Assembly (NCBI RefSeq): GCF_001642475.1
Contig: NW_019173934.1
Coordinates: 124,001 to 188,000 of the forward strand
Length of the DNA stretch: 64,000 nt
DNA from: Fonsecaea monophora
Lineage: Eukaryota > Ascomycota > Eurotiomycetes > Chaetothyriales > Herpotrichiellaceae
Direction of reading: 5' to 3'
Translations under genes and position numbers: made by a program
In this document: piece after piece, positions 1 through 10,553 of the stretch
Numbering within the stretch: position 1 is the first letter of the stretch
Layout: every line of letters starts with the position of its first letter
The notes under the pieces: generated by a model
Told to the model about the DNA's origin: nothing
Seen by the model: the letters and a program-made list of their open reading frames with translations, nothing else
Databases searched by the model: none

Positions 1-1
1 G

Positions 2-1903
2 GATCGATGGGATGGCTACAATATTCTGGGAAAGATGATTTTGACTTTGTTCCTGTTCATCTGTCACTTCCTTGTAGTCACCATCTTGATCACTGTACTG
101 ACCAATTCCTTCATGGCTATTGTCCGAAATGCGAGTGAAGAGCACCAGTTCTTGTTTGCGGTCAACACCATTTCTCACGTCAAATCGGATGCGCTCTTCT
201 CTTACGTCGCACCAACGAACATACTACAGTGGCTTCTGGTCCCTCTCAGGTACTTCGTCCCCTTCCGTCAATACGTCAAGATCAATCGGACCATCATCAA
301 GATTACGCATTTACCCCTGCTGTTCTCGATCTTACTGTACGAAAAGACCATTATGCAGTCTACCGTCTATGACAGTATCGATCTTGTCGAGCGACGAGGG
401 CGTGTGAGAAGAACGACAAAATTTACGCGACTCAATCGAGCACCTTCTATTGCTACCTTTCGCCAGGACAGGGCTCTAGAAGAAGTGTTCAGGCAGCCTT
501 TTGACAGTACCATTAGAAATGCTCATGATAGTCGGGACCGGCGCAAGGCTAGTAATGTGGTTAGCACGTGGATGAATAAGATGGGCGACGACGTGGCAGA
601 CCCGCCGCAGGAGCAAGACCGGCAAGTTGTCGATAGGCTCGAGGCTAAGGGAACGATATCTCGCAGACCGCGCCGCGTCAGCCGAGCTCGCGACTTTTCT
701 CGCCAAACCATGTCAGTCGCATCTGACCCCGAGGACTTCACGACCAACCAAGGCTTCTTATCTCCAGCCGAGACAAATCCCTTACAGATTACACCCACAG
801 CATTGGAACAGCCGGCGGGCAACACCGATGCGGAGGGAGATGATGAGATGCCGACACATGATGATGGTGATGAAGAGGAAACCACAACACTGGAGCACCG
901 GTCACCGAGTGATACAGAACCGGAACAACACAACGCCATCCCTCCCATCCCAGAACATCCGGACTATTTTACAAGTAAGCAGGCTCCTGGAGACTCTGTT
1001 CTTGAGGCAGATCACTTCCTTGCACCGGTTTCCCAAGTGAAGCTGGAAAAGCCCCGATCGGGTACCGATTCGCCTTTGCGACGCCTTCCCAAGGAGCAGG
1101 CTCGTCATCATTCCCGCAACGTGTCGGCTGCGACCATGATTTTTAAGCCCATGACGGATTCCAGCACGGAACAGACTTCGTCGGTCGAAGAGGGCAAAGT
1201 TGCACCGCCTAGGGCGCATATTTCAGCACCTGGATCAGGGGCTCGCACTCCTGTCTCGAAGCCTGGGTCTAGTGGTGCGGGCCATAGAACGCCAAAGCGA
1301 GCAGCAGGCCCAACTCGGATGCGACCAATCCTTCCCACCAAAGACGAACAGGGTTTCAGGTCAACGCCGAATTTGGCAGGGCTGGTGTCCCTTAAACCCC
1401 CATCCGCTCAACTGCGGCGGAAACCGTCCCTCGAAATGGATCTGGTGTCGGATATTGGTGACAACAGAGCAATCGGCGGAGGCTATGTGGGAGCACTTCC
1501 AAGCTCATTTGCGGTTCACATGGTGAAAGGAACAATCGAGTCACGCCATGAAAAAGAAAAGAAGGAACAGCAAGAATTGTTTACAAAAATCATGATGGCG
1601 CGCATGAATGCCCTTGAAGAGAGCTTCAGAGAGGTAATTCATGAGATGAGAGACCATATGAGACACGATGTTAGGAGCAGGAGCCGTGGAGGGGGGCCAC
1701 AGCCGAGTGGCCGAAAGGCAAGGACCCGGGAGGAGGAGGTCGATCGAACACTCACGGCAAGTAATTATGCAGAGGCTACTACACCCCGAGCGAGCTCACC
1801 CACCAAGGTGGCAGAACCCTCGCAAGCGCAGCAATGCACTACAGAAGGTGGGAACGGGCAAAGTGAAGAACAAGATACGAGGACGCAACCACACTCCACT
1901 TGA
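2..1903 (+). CDS. Fungal TRP/ion-transport-type cation channel, C-terminal part (5' truncated by window edge)
   Basis: The reading frame is open from base 2, so the first ATG (35) is internal and the gene starts upstream. The visible part begins inside what looks like the last pore-lining helix (LTLFLFICHFLVVTILITVL), followed by an amphipathic stretch (NISHVKSDALFSYV-type context, WLLVPLRYF) and a second hydrophobic patch (LPLLFSILLYEKT). The remaining ~450 residues are a polar, Ser/Pro-rich cytoplasmic tail with an acidic patch and a Lys/Glu-rich segment near residues 510-545 that could be coiled coil. Hydrophobic segment followed by VNTISHVKSDALFSY-like residues resembles the fungal receptor-activated/YVC1-like Ca2+-permeable channels as I remember them. 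This is family recall, not an alignment. The channel core is missing, so ion selectivity and membrane location (vacuole or plasma membrane) cannot be judged. Confidence 0.6.
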   Translation, partial: DRWDGYNILGKMILTLFLFICHFLVVTILITVLTNSFMAIVRNASEEHQFLFAVNTISHVKSDALFSYVAPTNILQWLLVPLRYFVPFRQYVKINRTIIKITHLPLLFSILLYEKTIMQSTVYDSIDLVERRGRVRRTTKFTRLNRAPSIATFRQDRALEEVFRQPFDSTIRNAHDSRDRRKASNVVSTWMNKMGDDVADPPQEQDRQVVDRLEAKGTISRRPRRVSRARDFSRQTMSVASDPEDFTTNQGFLSPAETNPLQITPTALEQPAGNTDAEGDDEMPTHDDGDEEETTTLEHRSPSDTEPEQHNAIPPIPEHPDYFTSKQAPGDSVLEADHFLAPVSQVKLEKPRSGTDSPLRRLPKEQARHHSRNVSAATMIFKPMTDSSTEQTSSVEEGKVAPPRAHISAPGSGARTPVSKPGSSGAGHRTPKRAAGPTRMRPILPTKDEQGFRSTPNLAGLVSLKPPSAQLRRKPSLEMDLVSDIGDNRAIGGGYVGALPSSFAVHMVKGTIESRHEKEKKEQQELFTKIMMARMNALEESFREVIHEMRDHMRHDVRSRSRGGGPQPSGRKARTREEEVDRTLTASNYAEATTPRASSPTKVAEPSQAQQCTTEGGNGQSEEQDTRTQPHST

Positions 1904-2369
1904 GGCTCACCTGGGGGTGGTCTTGGGAAACTCTTGAATGCGGTGCCGCATTAGACTCAAACGGCGGGAAGCATTGATATCACTTTTGCCTGAATACGAG
2001 TATATACCCTGATATATCGGACATATTTATTCATATGAGAAGCGAGATTATAATACTTGCAAGGCTGAAGTGGAGAGGGTGAGAGGCTAACAGTTTCTAG
2101 CGCAACGGTATGACGCAAGTGCCCGATGGGGCTAACTGCGCCTTCACTGCCGACGGCTCTCTGCGTGTTACCACTCACTTTATCCATCAGGCAATCACGT
2201 TCATCCATCCTTTGGTCTATATCACCTACTTCCTATTTCCTTTAGCCAATTCTCCAAACCTTACGACTCGCGCATAGTTGACGAAAGCTACGTATAGAGG
2301 GAACTCACCACTGTTGCGCGCCTTTTCTCCCTGTCAGTCAGTCTCAAACTGCGTCCGTAGCACCTCAAC
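1904..2369. other. Intergenic: channel 3' region and SNARE 5' region
   Basis: No supportable gene. It holds the 3' untranslated region of the channel gene and the promoter/leader of the SNARE gene on the same strand. A CT-rich tract lies just before the SNARE start. Confidence 0.6.
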
Positions 2370-3174
2370 ATGGCGTCGAGTTCGAGCCAACCGAGCCAAT
2401 TGCTCTAGTAAGTGCCATTTCTGCACACTTCACGTGGGACTATACTCATTTTCATATGATAGTGCATGCATCGCCCATGGAACCACCATCCTCACCGAGC
2501 ACACAGCCCCTGGCACCTCGTCGTCTTCGGCCTCGTCGCTCGCCTCCGTCATTCTCCCCAAGATCTCCCATTCCACCCCTGCGAAACTTACCTACACACA
2601 TGATCGTCTGTTTGTTCACTACATAGCGGACTCGCCCTCCTCAACCTCGAATGGCTCGGACGAGCAGATATCCAGCCATGCAGCCATCACCTACCTGGTC
2701 GTCGCCCAAACAGAGATGGGTCGGCGAGTGCCCTTCGCTTTCTTGCTGGAGCTCAAGAAGAAGTTTTTGGCACAGTACAAACCTGAGTCTACCGATTTCT
2801 CGTCATTGCCCGCGTATGGCACAGCGGCGTTCAATTCTACCCTCAAAGCGATGATCCAACAGTACAACACCGCACCACCGAGTGATGCACTGACAAACGC
2901 CCGTAAAGAGATTGACAGTGTCAGGGACATTATGACTGAAAACATTGAGCGGGTCCTGGAGAGGGGCGAGAGGATTGACCTGTTGGTGGACAAGACAGAT
3001 CGTCTGGGAGGCAGTGCGCGGGATTTCCGTGTGAGAAGTAGAGGATTACGGCGGCAGATGTGGTGGAAGAACGTGCGGGTGATGGTGCTGCTCGTGGTGG
3101 TTGTCATCTTCCTGATATATTTGTTCGTAGGGTTCGGCTGTGGATTGCCAGCCTGGAGCAAATGTGTTGGTTGA
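2370..3174 (+). CDS. R-SNARE of the longin/VAMP7 class (Nyv1-like)
   Basis: A vesicle SNARE that pairs with three Q-SNAREs to drive membrane fusion, probably at the vacuole or endosome. Two exons: 2370-2407 and 2463-3174, with a GTAAGT intron of 55 nt; protein 249 aa. Splicing creates the longin start LLYACIAHGTTILTEH. An N-terminal longin domain (about residues 1-130) is followed by the R-SNARE heptad helix (about 150-212) with the ionic-layer Arg in LERGERIDLLVDKT, the typical LRRQMWWKN juxtamembrane motif, and one C-terminal transmembrane span (VMVLLVVVVIFLIYLFVGFG). The order longin, SNARE, TM tail is that of VAMP7/Nyv1; Ykt6 lacks the TM and Sec22 has a different juxtamembrane motif. An Ala/Ser-rich insertion in the longin domain is fungus-like. 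Confidence 0.9.
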
Positions 3175-4091
3175 ATGAATATGGTCCATTGCACGGGTCC
3201 TTCTTCTGGCTTTCCTCTTGGTTTCCATCGGCTATAGCTTGTACTTTTATGTGAGTTGCGGAGGACTGTATCAGTTGGCCATAGTCATTGCACAAATACA
3301 TCAAATTGTGAGTCTTCGCTCTCTTCCTCTTCCTCCTCGTTCATATTGACCTCCGTATTTGGGGCAACAAGGCTCCCCCTCTAACTAAGACCCACCTGGA
3401 AAGGCACCTAGGAAGGCGGCGGGAGATTTAGGTAGGCTTTCCGGAGCGGTCGTGTATAGCGTATAGCGAAAGGGCGCTGTAGTGGCTTGGTTGGATCAGG
3501 ATGTCTCCCCCGCCTCCCTAAGCCTCAACAGGGCCCCAGGGTCTAGCATCCACACCAAAAGAACCAATGACCAAGTGATTCACAAAGGATAGGCACCGGA
3601 TGGAGGAGTGTGATGGGCTGAACCAGGTGTGAGCTGGAGTTGAAGAATGGCTCACCAGGCAGACACCAGCGAGTCAAATGCACATTGTTTCTTTCCCTTT
3701 ACCCCTCTACAGCCTCTTTTTTCTTTGTCCAACCTTCTTCTTCTGCCTCTTCTTCCCCTTCCCTGTATAGCACATCTTTCTGCTCCTGGCAACTCTCGTC
3801 TCGAGGTATACAAGGCTTACGACAGCTGCATGACGAACCCCTGTACGACCAACTCATCGCGTTCCAGCCCTTCTTCACCCCAACCTTGCACGGACGTTGT
3901 TAGTATCTGACCGAAAATCTGAATCAAGACATCTGCAGGACGTGGTCGACAGATGAACAATATATCACAGCCTTGTGAATGACCTCGAAAGCATCTACCA
4001 TTCTACAACTCCTAATACAAATTCTCGCAACCGCCTCTGAGCCTGCGCGTCACGACGAATTTTCAGGCATGCCACTTTGACCCCAGAAATA
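3175..4091. other. Intergenic / long 5' leader
   Basis: Contains overlapping 87-codon frames (about 3640-3910) that are low-complexity Ser/Leu/Pro in two frames at once and show no motif. A CT-rich stretch at 3690-3780 looks like a pyrimidine-rich promoter or leader of the downstream UIM gene. A TTTCAG just upstream of the 4092 start could be the acceptor of a leader intron. Confidence 0.5.
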
Positions 4092-7000
4092 ATGGCTTTC
4101 TCTACATTCAGGGCACTACCGATTTCTGGAAACGATGTTACTTATGGGAATGGGCAAGAAACTTCTCCCACATCCTCGCCCCAACCTGTCTCTCAAGACA
4201 CCCCTGCTGCCGTGACCTTTGACAACCCACCAGTAGCACTTGCGAAGAACCGTGAGGACCGGGATTTTGACCGAGCTATCGAACTATCTCTTCAAGATCA
4301 GGCCCAGGCAAGGAAACGATCAGATGCCCTACTGGGCTCAGGTCACCGTCGGTTGCGGTCATGGTGTGAACCATCAGTGGGCCTTGTCTTGAGTCTCAAC
4401 AATGAGTTCACACCCCTTAACGACAATTCGGGTGACACAGCCATCTATTTCGGCTATCCCCCACAAATGCCAGAGCAAAGCGACAAGGACTATGACTATA
4501 TCAAGCACCATTTCGATCGAGTCCATATCGTTCAAAGCACGAACCTTCGGCTCATGGGTGACGGGTCCAGGTTTACAGAAAGAGATCTCTTGAATCCCAC
4601 CAAGTCATTCCGTGCTGAGAGAAGGCTGAGGAAGCTCGGAGTCTTGAATACTGCTGAGGCTGCACACGGGGGAAAGTTCAAGTACTACATCGACCTACGC
4701 CCACCCAAAGAAGATGACGAGGCTGTCGTACTCATAACTGATCTGACCTGTACGCGCGGTGTGCTCACCTGGCACCTGGCGTTGGACAAATACGATCTGT
4801 CTCCTCTTGCTGTACTCGGCCACGACGAATTTGGTGTTCAGCCTTATGTCAACGCGTTGGTAAATCCGGTGGCTTCTTCTCAGAACACTGAAACTACAGG
4901 CCCTACCCCTCCTAGTGCTTCCAACACGACCAAGACAAGATCGAAGAGTCAATCCTCGGGTGACAAACCTGCATCTACAGTCTCGGCACCCCAAATTGCT
5001 CCAGAATATTCTTTGCTGCGGCATTGGTCTGCGATTGAACGAGTGCTCCAAGCCATCCAAGGGAACGATCCGAAGCTGGACTCTGCCCCAAAAGTCTGGA
5101 CCTTCTTCGCTGTTGCTCGCTACCTTGGCTGTGCTAGTCATGAGCGGATTTCAGGGTGGATCATGACTTGGCTGTATACAGGGAGTAACAGCAACTTCAT
5201 ACAAAACAACCCGGAAGTGGCATATCGTATTGCAATGGGCATTGAGTCCCCGGACCTCATTAAAGATGCGTTCTCCATCCTTGTCGGCGAAAGAGCGCTT
5301 ATTGAAGCTTGTGGCGAGTTCAATCCCGAGATTTTGACCCTCCGCAGCCAAAGCGTACACGGTCGAAAGCTGGAGCTTCTGGACGATGATGAACGCAATC
5401 GAATTGACCACGCTGCTTCATCTTTCGTCTCGCGAATCCGTGGCATGTTTTACGGTCTGTGTCAAGACATGGACTTTCTTCATGAGAGCGCGACCTATAC
5501 TATGCTTGACAATGCTGTGGGACAGACTCCGCGTGCAGTTGAAGCGCTGAAATCAGCCAAGAGCACCGTCAAGGACTATATCAGGTCCAGAATCTATTAC
5601 GTTCTATGTCAGGATCAAGGAGATCTTAGCAACCTGGAGTCGGATCCAAAGTCAACACTCCCATTTCGATCGGCTTCTGTTGAGGATTACGGCACAATCT
5701 ATCGGTCTTTGCATCCACCAATGAGACATTTCACGAAGACATTCTGGTTCGCATTGGAGCACACTCAATTCGTGGAGGGCATGCACAACACGTCCAGCAG
5801 CGGCACGATTGGCTGGAAAAATGACACGGAGCACCTCAAAGCCCTTAAAGGGCTCTATAAGATCGATCCTCTTAATGGCATTGTGCGAGTTCCGCGGTCC
5901 ACCCTCAACCGCAAGATCATGGTCGTCAACCAAATGTTTTGCAGTCAAGAGATCATTCGTGGGACACGCTCTCCCAAGCGTCGGAAGACTATCGAGTTCG
6001 ACGACCCTAGCCACAATCCATGGAATATTGAAAACCCGATATTCCTCCCAAATGAACAAGCGCCCGTCAATCCTTCATGGATGACTGCTTCAACACCGCC
6101 AGGACCAACCATATCTGCACCTGCCACTGAGCATCCTGTTTTCGCACTGAGACCCAAGTCGATAAGTACAGGAAGTTCCTTACAACAGACCAATAACAAC
6201 ATAGCCTACAACGCCTGCCGGATACTGGAGGGTATGTCTCAACATCCGAGGCAAACACCACTAAACCATGAAGGCACCAGCGGCGTTACCGGATCTCAAT
6301 ACGAGCAGGTTGCCGTGTCCGAAAATTATTCAGCCCCGGCGGCGCTAGTAACAGCCGCAACTACGTCTTCCTCATCTTCAAACATATTTTTCGACAGTAC
6401 GGCCGGCGAGTATGAAGGATTGAATATAACTGGAGACACGGGACAAATGCATCATAATCAGCCTGCCATGTCTACTCCTCGAACCGGCAATCGCGTCAAA
6501 CAATCCTTCTCCAATAGCAACACTGACAATGAAGCCACCATGCCGTTACCTCGCAACTATTCCTACCCCATCGATCCAGGAGCCTTACTTAATGAGGTCA
6601 GCAGGGCGATTGAAACAATCTGTTCAAGGAATCTTCATCCACCGCATCTCTTCCACCAGACTGGCTTGTTACCTACGGACCTCTTTGACAACCTTCTTTG
6701 CCTCAACGCCAATGAATTCCGCTATCTGCCACTCTGGGACCCTGATGGCAATGACGACGGAACAGGAGGGGTGTTTGAGGAAGTACCCGTGCCGAATCTC
6801 GATCCTCTCCAAACAAGCATCCAGAGTTTTGGACCGGGACGGATCAAGCGAGGATTCGATCAAGCGGACACTGAGGCGGGCAGCGAAATCGAAGAGATCA
6901 CGAGTTCCCAAGCAATAAGCACGGTCGGCAAGGCCAGTAAACTCGCCACGGACGGCACTCGGACGGTGAAGAGCGTGTCGAGTGTCGGCACCATCACGGT

Positions 7001-7787
7001 CAGCAGAGAAATGGCGCTTACGGATCTGGATGATCTTGAAGTCGTGGACCGCAATGTCTCTGGTATTGGCAAAGTTGCCGTCGGGACGGACATTGCGAGT
7101 GACACGGATATGCTGAGCTTTGACGAACTCGACAACGACGAGGACGACGCTCATGATGATAATGATGACGCATTCGATGATGGAGACTCATTTGTTGGCG
7201 ATGACAACTGGGAGGGCGAGCGAGCAGAAGGACTGATCCCGCGACCCGACATCTCTGCGAGCACTAACAAGGACACGGCCAGAGATGGAGGTCAATCGCG
7301 TCGTCGTGCAGAAACTGTCGGCAACGATGAATGTCAGACCGATGACGGCAGCTCGGACTTTGAGACAATCCCAAGGGCAAGAGCAATATCGATAGACGAG
7401 GACGAGGACGAGGACAAAGACGTGGACGGGCTCAAGGACAGTGGAAAAGGGAAGGCCAAAGTACAAAACTTCCCGCACGGATTCGTCCTCCCAGATCTGC
7501 CGACCTACAACCAGGCCACCGACACGGAGAGGGAGCGAGTCTCCCCTCTTCTTCACCACCCATATCACGAACGTCCTCGTCTCAATCCCCACTCTCACGC
7601 ATTCCACCACGTCCGTCGTCCTGGTCCCTATCCCCTTTCCCATCCTCATCACGACCACAATCACAACCACAACCACAACAACGCCTCAGGTTCGAGTTCC
7701 AACTCAGTCGTCTTAATCGAGAGGGACGACAACCACCACCATATGGAAGAGGAGGAGGAGGACGACGACGACTTCGAACTCATCTGA
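4092..7787 (+). CDS. Large fungal protein with N-terminal ubiquitin-interacting motif, function unknown
   Basis: Single long exon, 1,231 aa from the first in-frame ATG at 4092; the frame extends a little upstream without an ATG. A ubiquitin-interacting motif is visible at about residues 57-73 (DFDRAIELSLQDQ: acidic, then ALxxS-like core). Residues ~90-650 form a folded-looking region rich in Trp, Tyr and Cys (for example RHWSAIERVLQAI and KVWTFFAVARYLG), which I cannot place in a named family. The C-terminal third is disordered. It contains Asp/Glu runs, a His-rich stretch near the end (HPHHDHNHNHNHN) and a final acidic tail. This suggests a ubiquitin-binding regulator, possibly nuclear, but that rests on the UIM alone. 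I believe similar proteins occur across Eurotiomycetes as uncharacterised ORFs. Confidence 0.8.
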   Translation: MAFSTFRALPISGNDVTYGNGQETSPTSSPQPVSQDTPAAVTFDNPPVALAKNREDRDFDRAIELSLQDQAQARKRSDALLGSGHRRLRSWCEPSVGLVLSLNNEFTPLNDNSGDTAIYFGYPPQMPEQSDKDYDYIKHHFDRVHIVQSTNLRLMGDGSRFTERDLLNPTKSFRAERRLRKLGVLNTAEAAHGGKFKYYIDLRPPKEDDEAVVLITDLTCTRGVLTWHLALDKYDLSPLAVLGHDEFGVQPYVNALVNPVASSQNTETTGPTPPSASNTTKTRSKSQSSGDKPASTVSAPQIAPEYSLLRHWSAIERVLQAIQGNDPKLDSAPKVWTFFAVARYLGCASHERISGWIMTWLYTGSNSNFIQNNPEVAYRIAMGIESPDLIKDAFSILVGERALIEACGEFNPEILTLRSQSVHGRKLELLDDDERNRIDHAASSFVSRIRGMFYGLCQDMDFLHESATYTMLDNAVGQTPRAVEALKSAKSTVKDYIRSRIYYVLCQDQGDLSNLESDPKSTLPFRSASVEDYGTIYRSLHPPMRHFTKTFWFALEHTQFVEGMHNTSSSGTIGWKNDTEHLKALKGLYKIDPLNGIVRVPRSTLNRKIMVVNQMFCSQEIIRGTRSPKRRKTIEFDDPSHNPWNIENPIFLPNEQAPVNPSWMTASTPPGPTISAPATEHPVFALRPKSISTGSSLQQTNNNIAYNACRILEGMSQHPRQTPLNHEGTSGVTGSQYEQVAVSENYSAPAALVTAATTSSSSSNIFFDSTAGEYEGLNITGDTGQMHHNQPAMSTPRTGNRVKQSFSNSNTDNEATMPLPRNYSYPIDPGALLNEVSRAIETICSRNLHPPHLFHQTGLLPTDLFDNLLCLNANEFRYLPLWDPDGNDDGTGGVFEEVPVPNLDPLQTSIQSFGPGRIKRGFDQADTEAGSEIEEITSSQAISTVGKASKLATDGTRTVKSVSSVGTITVSREMALTDLDDLEVVDRNVSGIGKVAVGTDIASDTDMLSFDELDNDEDDAHDDNDDAFDDGDSFVGDDNWEGERAEGLIPRPDISASTNKDTARDGGQSRRRAETVGNDECQTDDGSSDFETIPRARAISIDEDEDEDKDVDGLKDSGKGKAKVQNFPHGFVLPDLPTYNQATDTERERVSPLLHHPYHERPRLNPHSHAFHHVRRPGPYPLSHPHHDHNHNHNHNNASGSSSNSVVLIERDDNHHHMEEEEEDDDDFELI

Positions 7788-8621
7788 AACCAACGATTGG
7801 CCAGCCCGACCTCGAAACTCGCACGCGCTGGCTGACCCCTTTTCTCTCTCTCTTTTCTTTCCGTCTCTTTCTTTTCAAAAGATTCTTTTCAAGAATATTA
7901 ATTACAGCGCGGGCCGAACGAATCCGGCAAGTTGGCGAAACCAGGTACTTATCTTATTGGATACTTTCAGGGAGTCAAGGAAAAGCGGTGGGTTAGCAAA
8001 CAGAAACAACTTCAACGACAACAACGGTGCAGGGTTCATTGGAGCTGACGGCGAAAATTACGACTGATCATGACCACCAAAAAAAAGGAGAAAAGGTGTG
8101 AAACATAATACATAGCAAAGAATGCTGATGATTTTCCAACAACCACCTAACAAGAGGACGTGATCCTTGAGCATTCGAGCCCGTATTTGCAAACATATTT
8201 CTGATCAGGATTCTGCCTGCTGCATTATCGAGCTAATGGTCCGGTGCACTATCTATTATCACTGATGCCTCTCGATCCCATGTCAATCTGATACTCTCCA
8301 GTGCCGAAACACAGCCATCGCTGTCGATTCCTACCGACCATCCTGAACGTACCACGCCGCGCCATAAACCCCTACTTCCCTTGCAAAGATAGCAACACAG
8401 TGTTTGTGAATCGAGTAGTTTGTTGAATGAATGGTGTAGAGTGGCCAAAAATGTTAGATGGCTATTCAGTACAGTCGTGCGGTGAAAAGAGAAAGCAGGG
8501 AAGTTGACGGTCGTATGGGGTTGTGCAGGTGTGGGCGCGGATTCTCCTCCTGGGATTCTGTCCTCCTTCACGATATCCAATTACGGGCATTCACTGATAC
8601 GGGTGTCAGTCCTGGACGGGT
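7788..8621. other. Convergent 3' intergenic region
   Basis: Lies between the stop codons of two converging genes. A 115-codon minus-strand frame at 8233-8580 begins near the export-factor 3' end but shows no domain and is probably 3' UTR. Confidence 0.5.
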
Positions 8622-10553
8622 TCAGCAGATTAAATCGATGTCGCTCACTGAAATCTCTTCCATGCCCATGTCATCGCCGGCACTGGCTGCGGGAGCAGTA
8701 CCATTAGTGGCCGCAGGTTCGGTAGTCGTGCCCACTGCCGAGGGGTTGTTACCGCCCCAGTAGTCGGTCATCTCGGCGTCGAGTTCTTCAGCAGTCTTGG
8801 GTTTGGCTCTAGGGTTGCGTCCGCGTTTGGGCTTCCCGGGTTTGCCAGCCGATCTGCCCTTGACGCCGTCCTTTCCGGTCACCTTTGTTGCTGTGGCGGA
8901 CTTCGGTTGAGCTTTGGGGTTGGCGCTGGTCTTTGTCAGTGGCTCTGACTTTCCCGAGCGTTTCGATGGGTTTGCGTACGCTACACGTTCCGCGAGTGAC
9001 TTGGCACGAGCCGGCTCCGGAACACTGCTAGCGTCCATCACAACTTCAATCTAGTCGAGGTCAGGAGAGGTCCATGTACGGTGTGGATGATGGCCGTGCT
9101 TGCCTTCATTGGTCGCTTGTCCACCAGCATTCCGTTGAGGTCTTTGGCCGCTTTGGCGGCAGAGTCGGGCCTCGAAAAGATGATGTCGGCAATGCCACGG
9201 CTCTGACCATTCTGATTGTACTGCAAGGAGACCTTTTTGACGTTGCCTACGGACTTGCCGAAGTATTCCTGTTCGTCCGCGTGTGATCAGTAAACTGCTG
9301 GAGAGAAGTGGGAATAGCATTTCTTCCGCATCGTTCGTCCCCAGGTAAGAATGCAGCAAGAGATGTTTCCACAGTAGAGTATAGTCCAGGTGCATATCCT
9401 TGCGCTGGAGCACCAGCGAGTGCCAAAGTATCAAAAGCAGCAGCAGACCAGCAGTCGAATCGTGTATCACCGTCGGCATCCAAGGAAGTCGTCCAGGTAA
9501 ACGGGTGGTAGAAATGGGTATGCATTCTGACACCAACTGTTGGAAACGCTTCGGGGTGACGATAATAACGTATCCAACTTTCCACCAGACGATATGCCTG
9601 CAGGATTGAGGATCGTTGTTGGGATTTGGGTGGGAGGCAATGCAGGGCGACAGGATCCTCGTTCAAATGTCTCAATGCAGGGATAGAGAACAAGACTGCC
9701 CCGTGCGAGGTCCCGGCCCTTAACATCGGTGAATGTGTGTTCGTGCAACGTTGTCGGGTACAGGATGAACCAGAAACCCGGGGGACAATGGTTAAACGCG
9801 ATAGATCGTACTGTGCTGCGCTGCTCTGCTCTGCTTTTGGAATGATTGGGTGCAACCTCGCTGATGCCCCAGACGAACAAGGTGAGAGGGTCCCAAAGCA
9901 TCTCAGCATATTGAGAACTCCTCTGGGCAGATCTGCATTGGTATCTCACACGGTGGCTAGCCGGCGAGAACCTGCAAGACCATAGCGAACAGCAATTTTC
10001 ACCCGATTGCTTCGCAGAAAAAATGCGAGCCAAAGGTGATGAGATTGTTGCCTGCCCCGGATACAGCCAGCATTTCAGCGTGGCGATACTGTCCTTGAGT
10101 ATGATCTCTCTCGTCTTGACATCTTCCCGCATCTTTCTCGCAACATTCGACTTCCTCTTATCGGACACGGTTCGCATAAAGAGCCAAAGAATAACAGGCG
10201 GTGGCAAGCGGCGATGGAATCCAAGGTCGAAAGCCTCTTTATCAACATACCTTGATCTGGGCTTCGTTGACGTCGAATGGCTGTAGAAAAGGTCAGCAGA
10301 GCGCCAGACGTCATGAGGCAGTCAAGGCAGAACGTACCAATCCACTGACAACGATCTTACTTGGGCGGGATTGAGATGCAGCGCCGGCAGATGGCTTGAT
10401 AGCAGACTTTGCCGGTTTCGTCGCCTTTTTGACACCACCGACCGGAGCAGTTGGGCCACTGGACTTTGAAGCCTTGCGTCGGCGAACTTCGCGCTTCGCC
10501 TTCTTCTGGCTATCAATAATGGAGTCGAGAGATTGATCTAGCCTGCCAGACAT
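8622..10553 (-). CDS. ALY/REF-type mRNA export adaptor (Yra1/Mlo3 orthologue)
   Basis: An RNA-binding adaptor that brings the export receptor and the UAP56/Sub2 helicase to mRNA in the nucleus. Four exons on the minus strand: 10553-10338, 10280-10251, 9268-9104 and 9050-8622; 279 aa. The first residues (LDQSLDSIIDSQKK) match the N-terminal UAP56-binding motif, then comes a basic linker, and the RRM runs from KIVVSGL through QIK/EYFGKSVGNVKKVSLQYN to RPMKIEVVMDAS. A second UAP56-type motif, ELDAEMTDYW, lies near the C-terminus. Yra1-type proteins usually end there, but this one has about 40 further Ala/Thr-rich and acidic residues. Introns are 57 nt, about 982 nt and 53 nt. The third begins GCAAGC instead of GT, chosen because it restores the conserved RPMKIEVV join. 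The long second intron splits the RRM just before EYF. Confidence 0.9.
9269..10250 (-). promoter_or_regulatory. Long (~982 nt) intron inside the RRM of the export-adaptor gene, possible autoregulatory intron
   Basis: Bounded by AAG/GTATGT at the donor (10250) and AACAG/GAATAC at the acceptor (9269). Other introns in this window are mostly 50-165 nt. The budding yeast YRA1 gene has one unusually long intron whose inefficient splicing mediates negative autoregulation; from memory its position, after the DAVR codons and before EFF of the RRM, matches this one. Two overlapping minus-strand frames (220 and 246 codons) are open in the intron but show no domain. Confidence 0.6.

Noticed and set aside
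3640..3910. Two 87-codon plus-strand frames upstream of the UIM gene
   Set aside because: Low-complexity Ser/Leu/Pro in both frames of a pyrimidine-rich leader.
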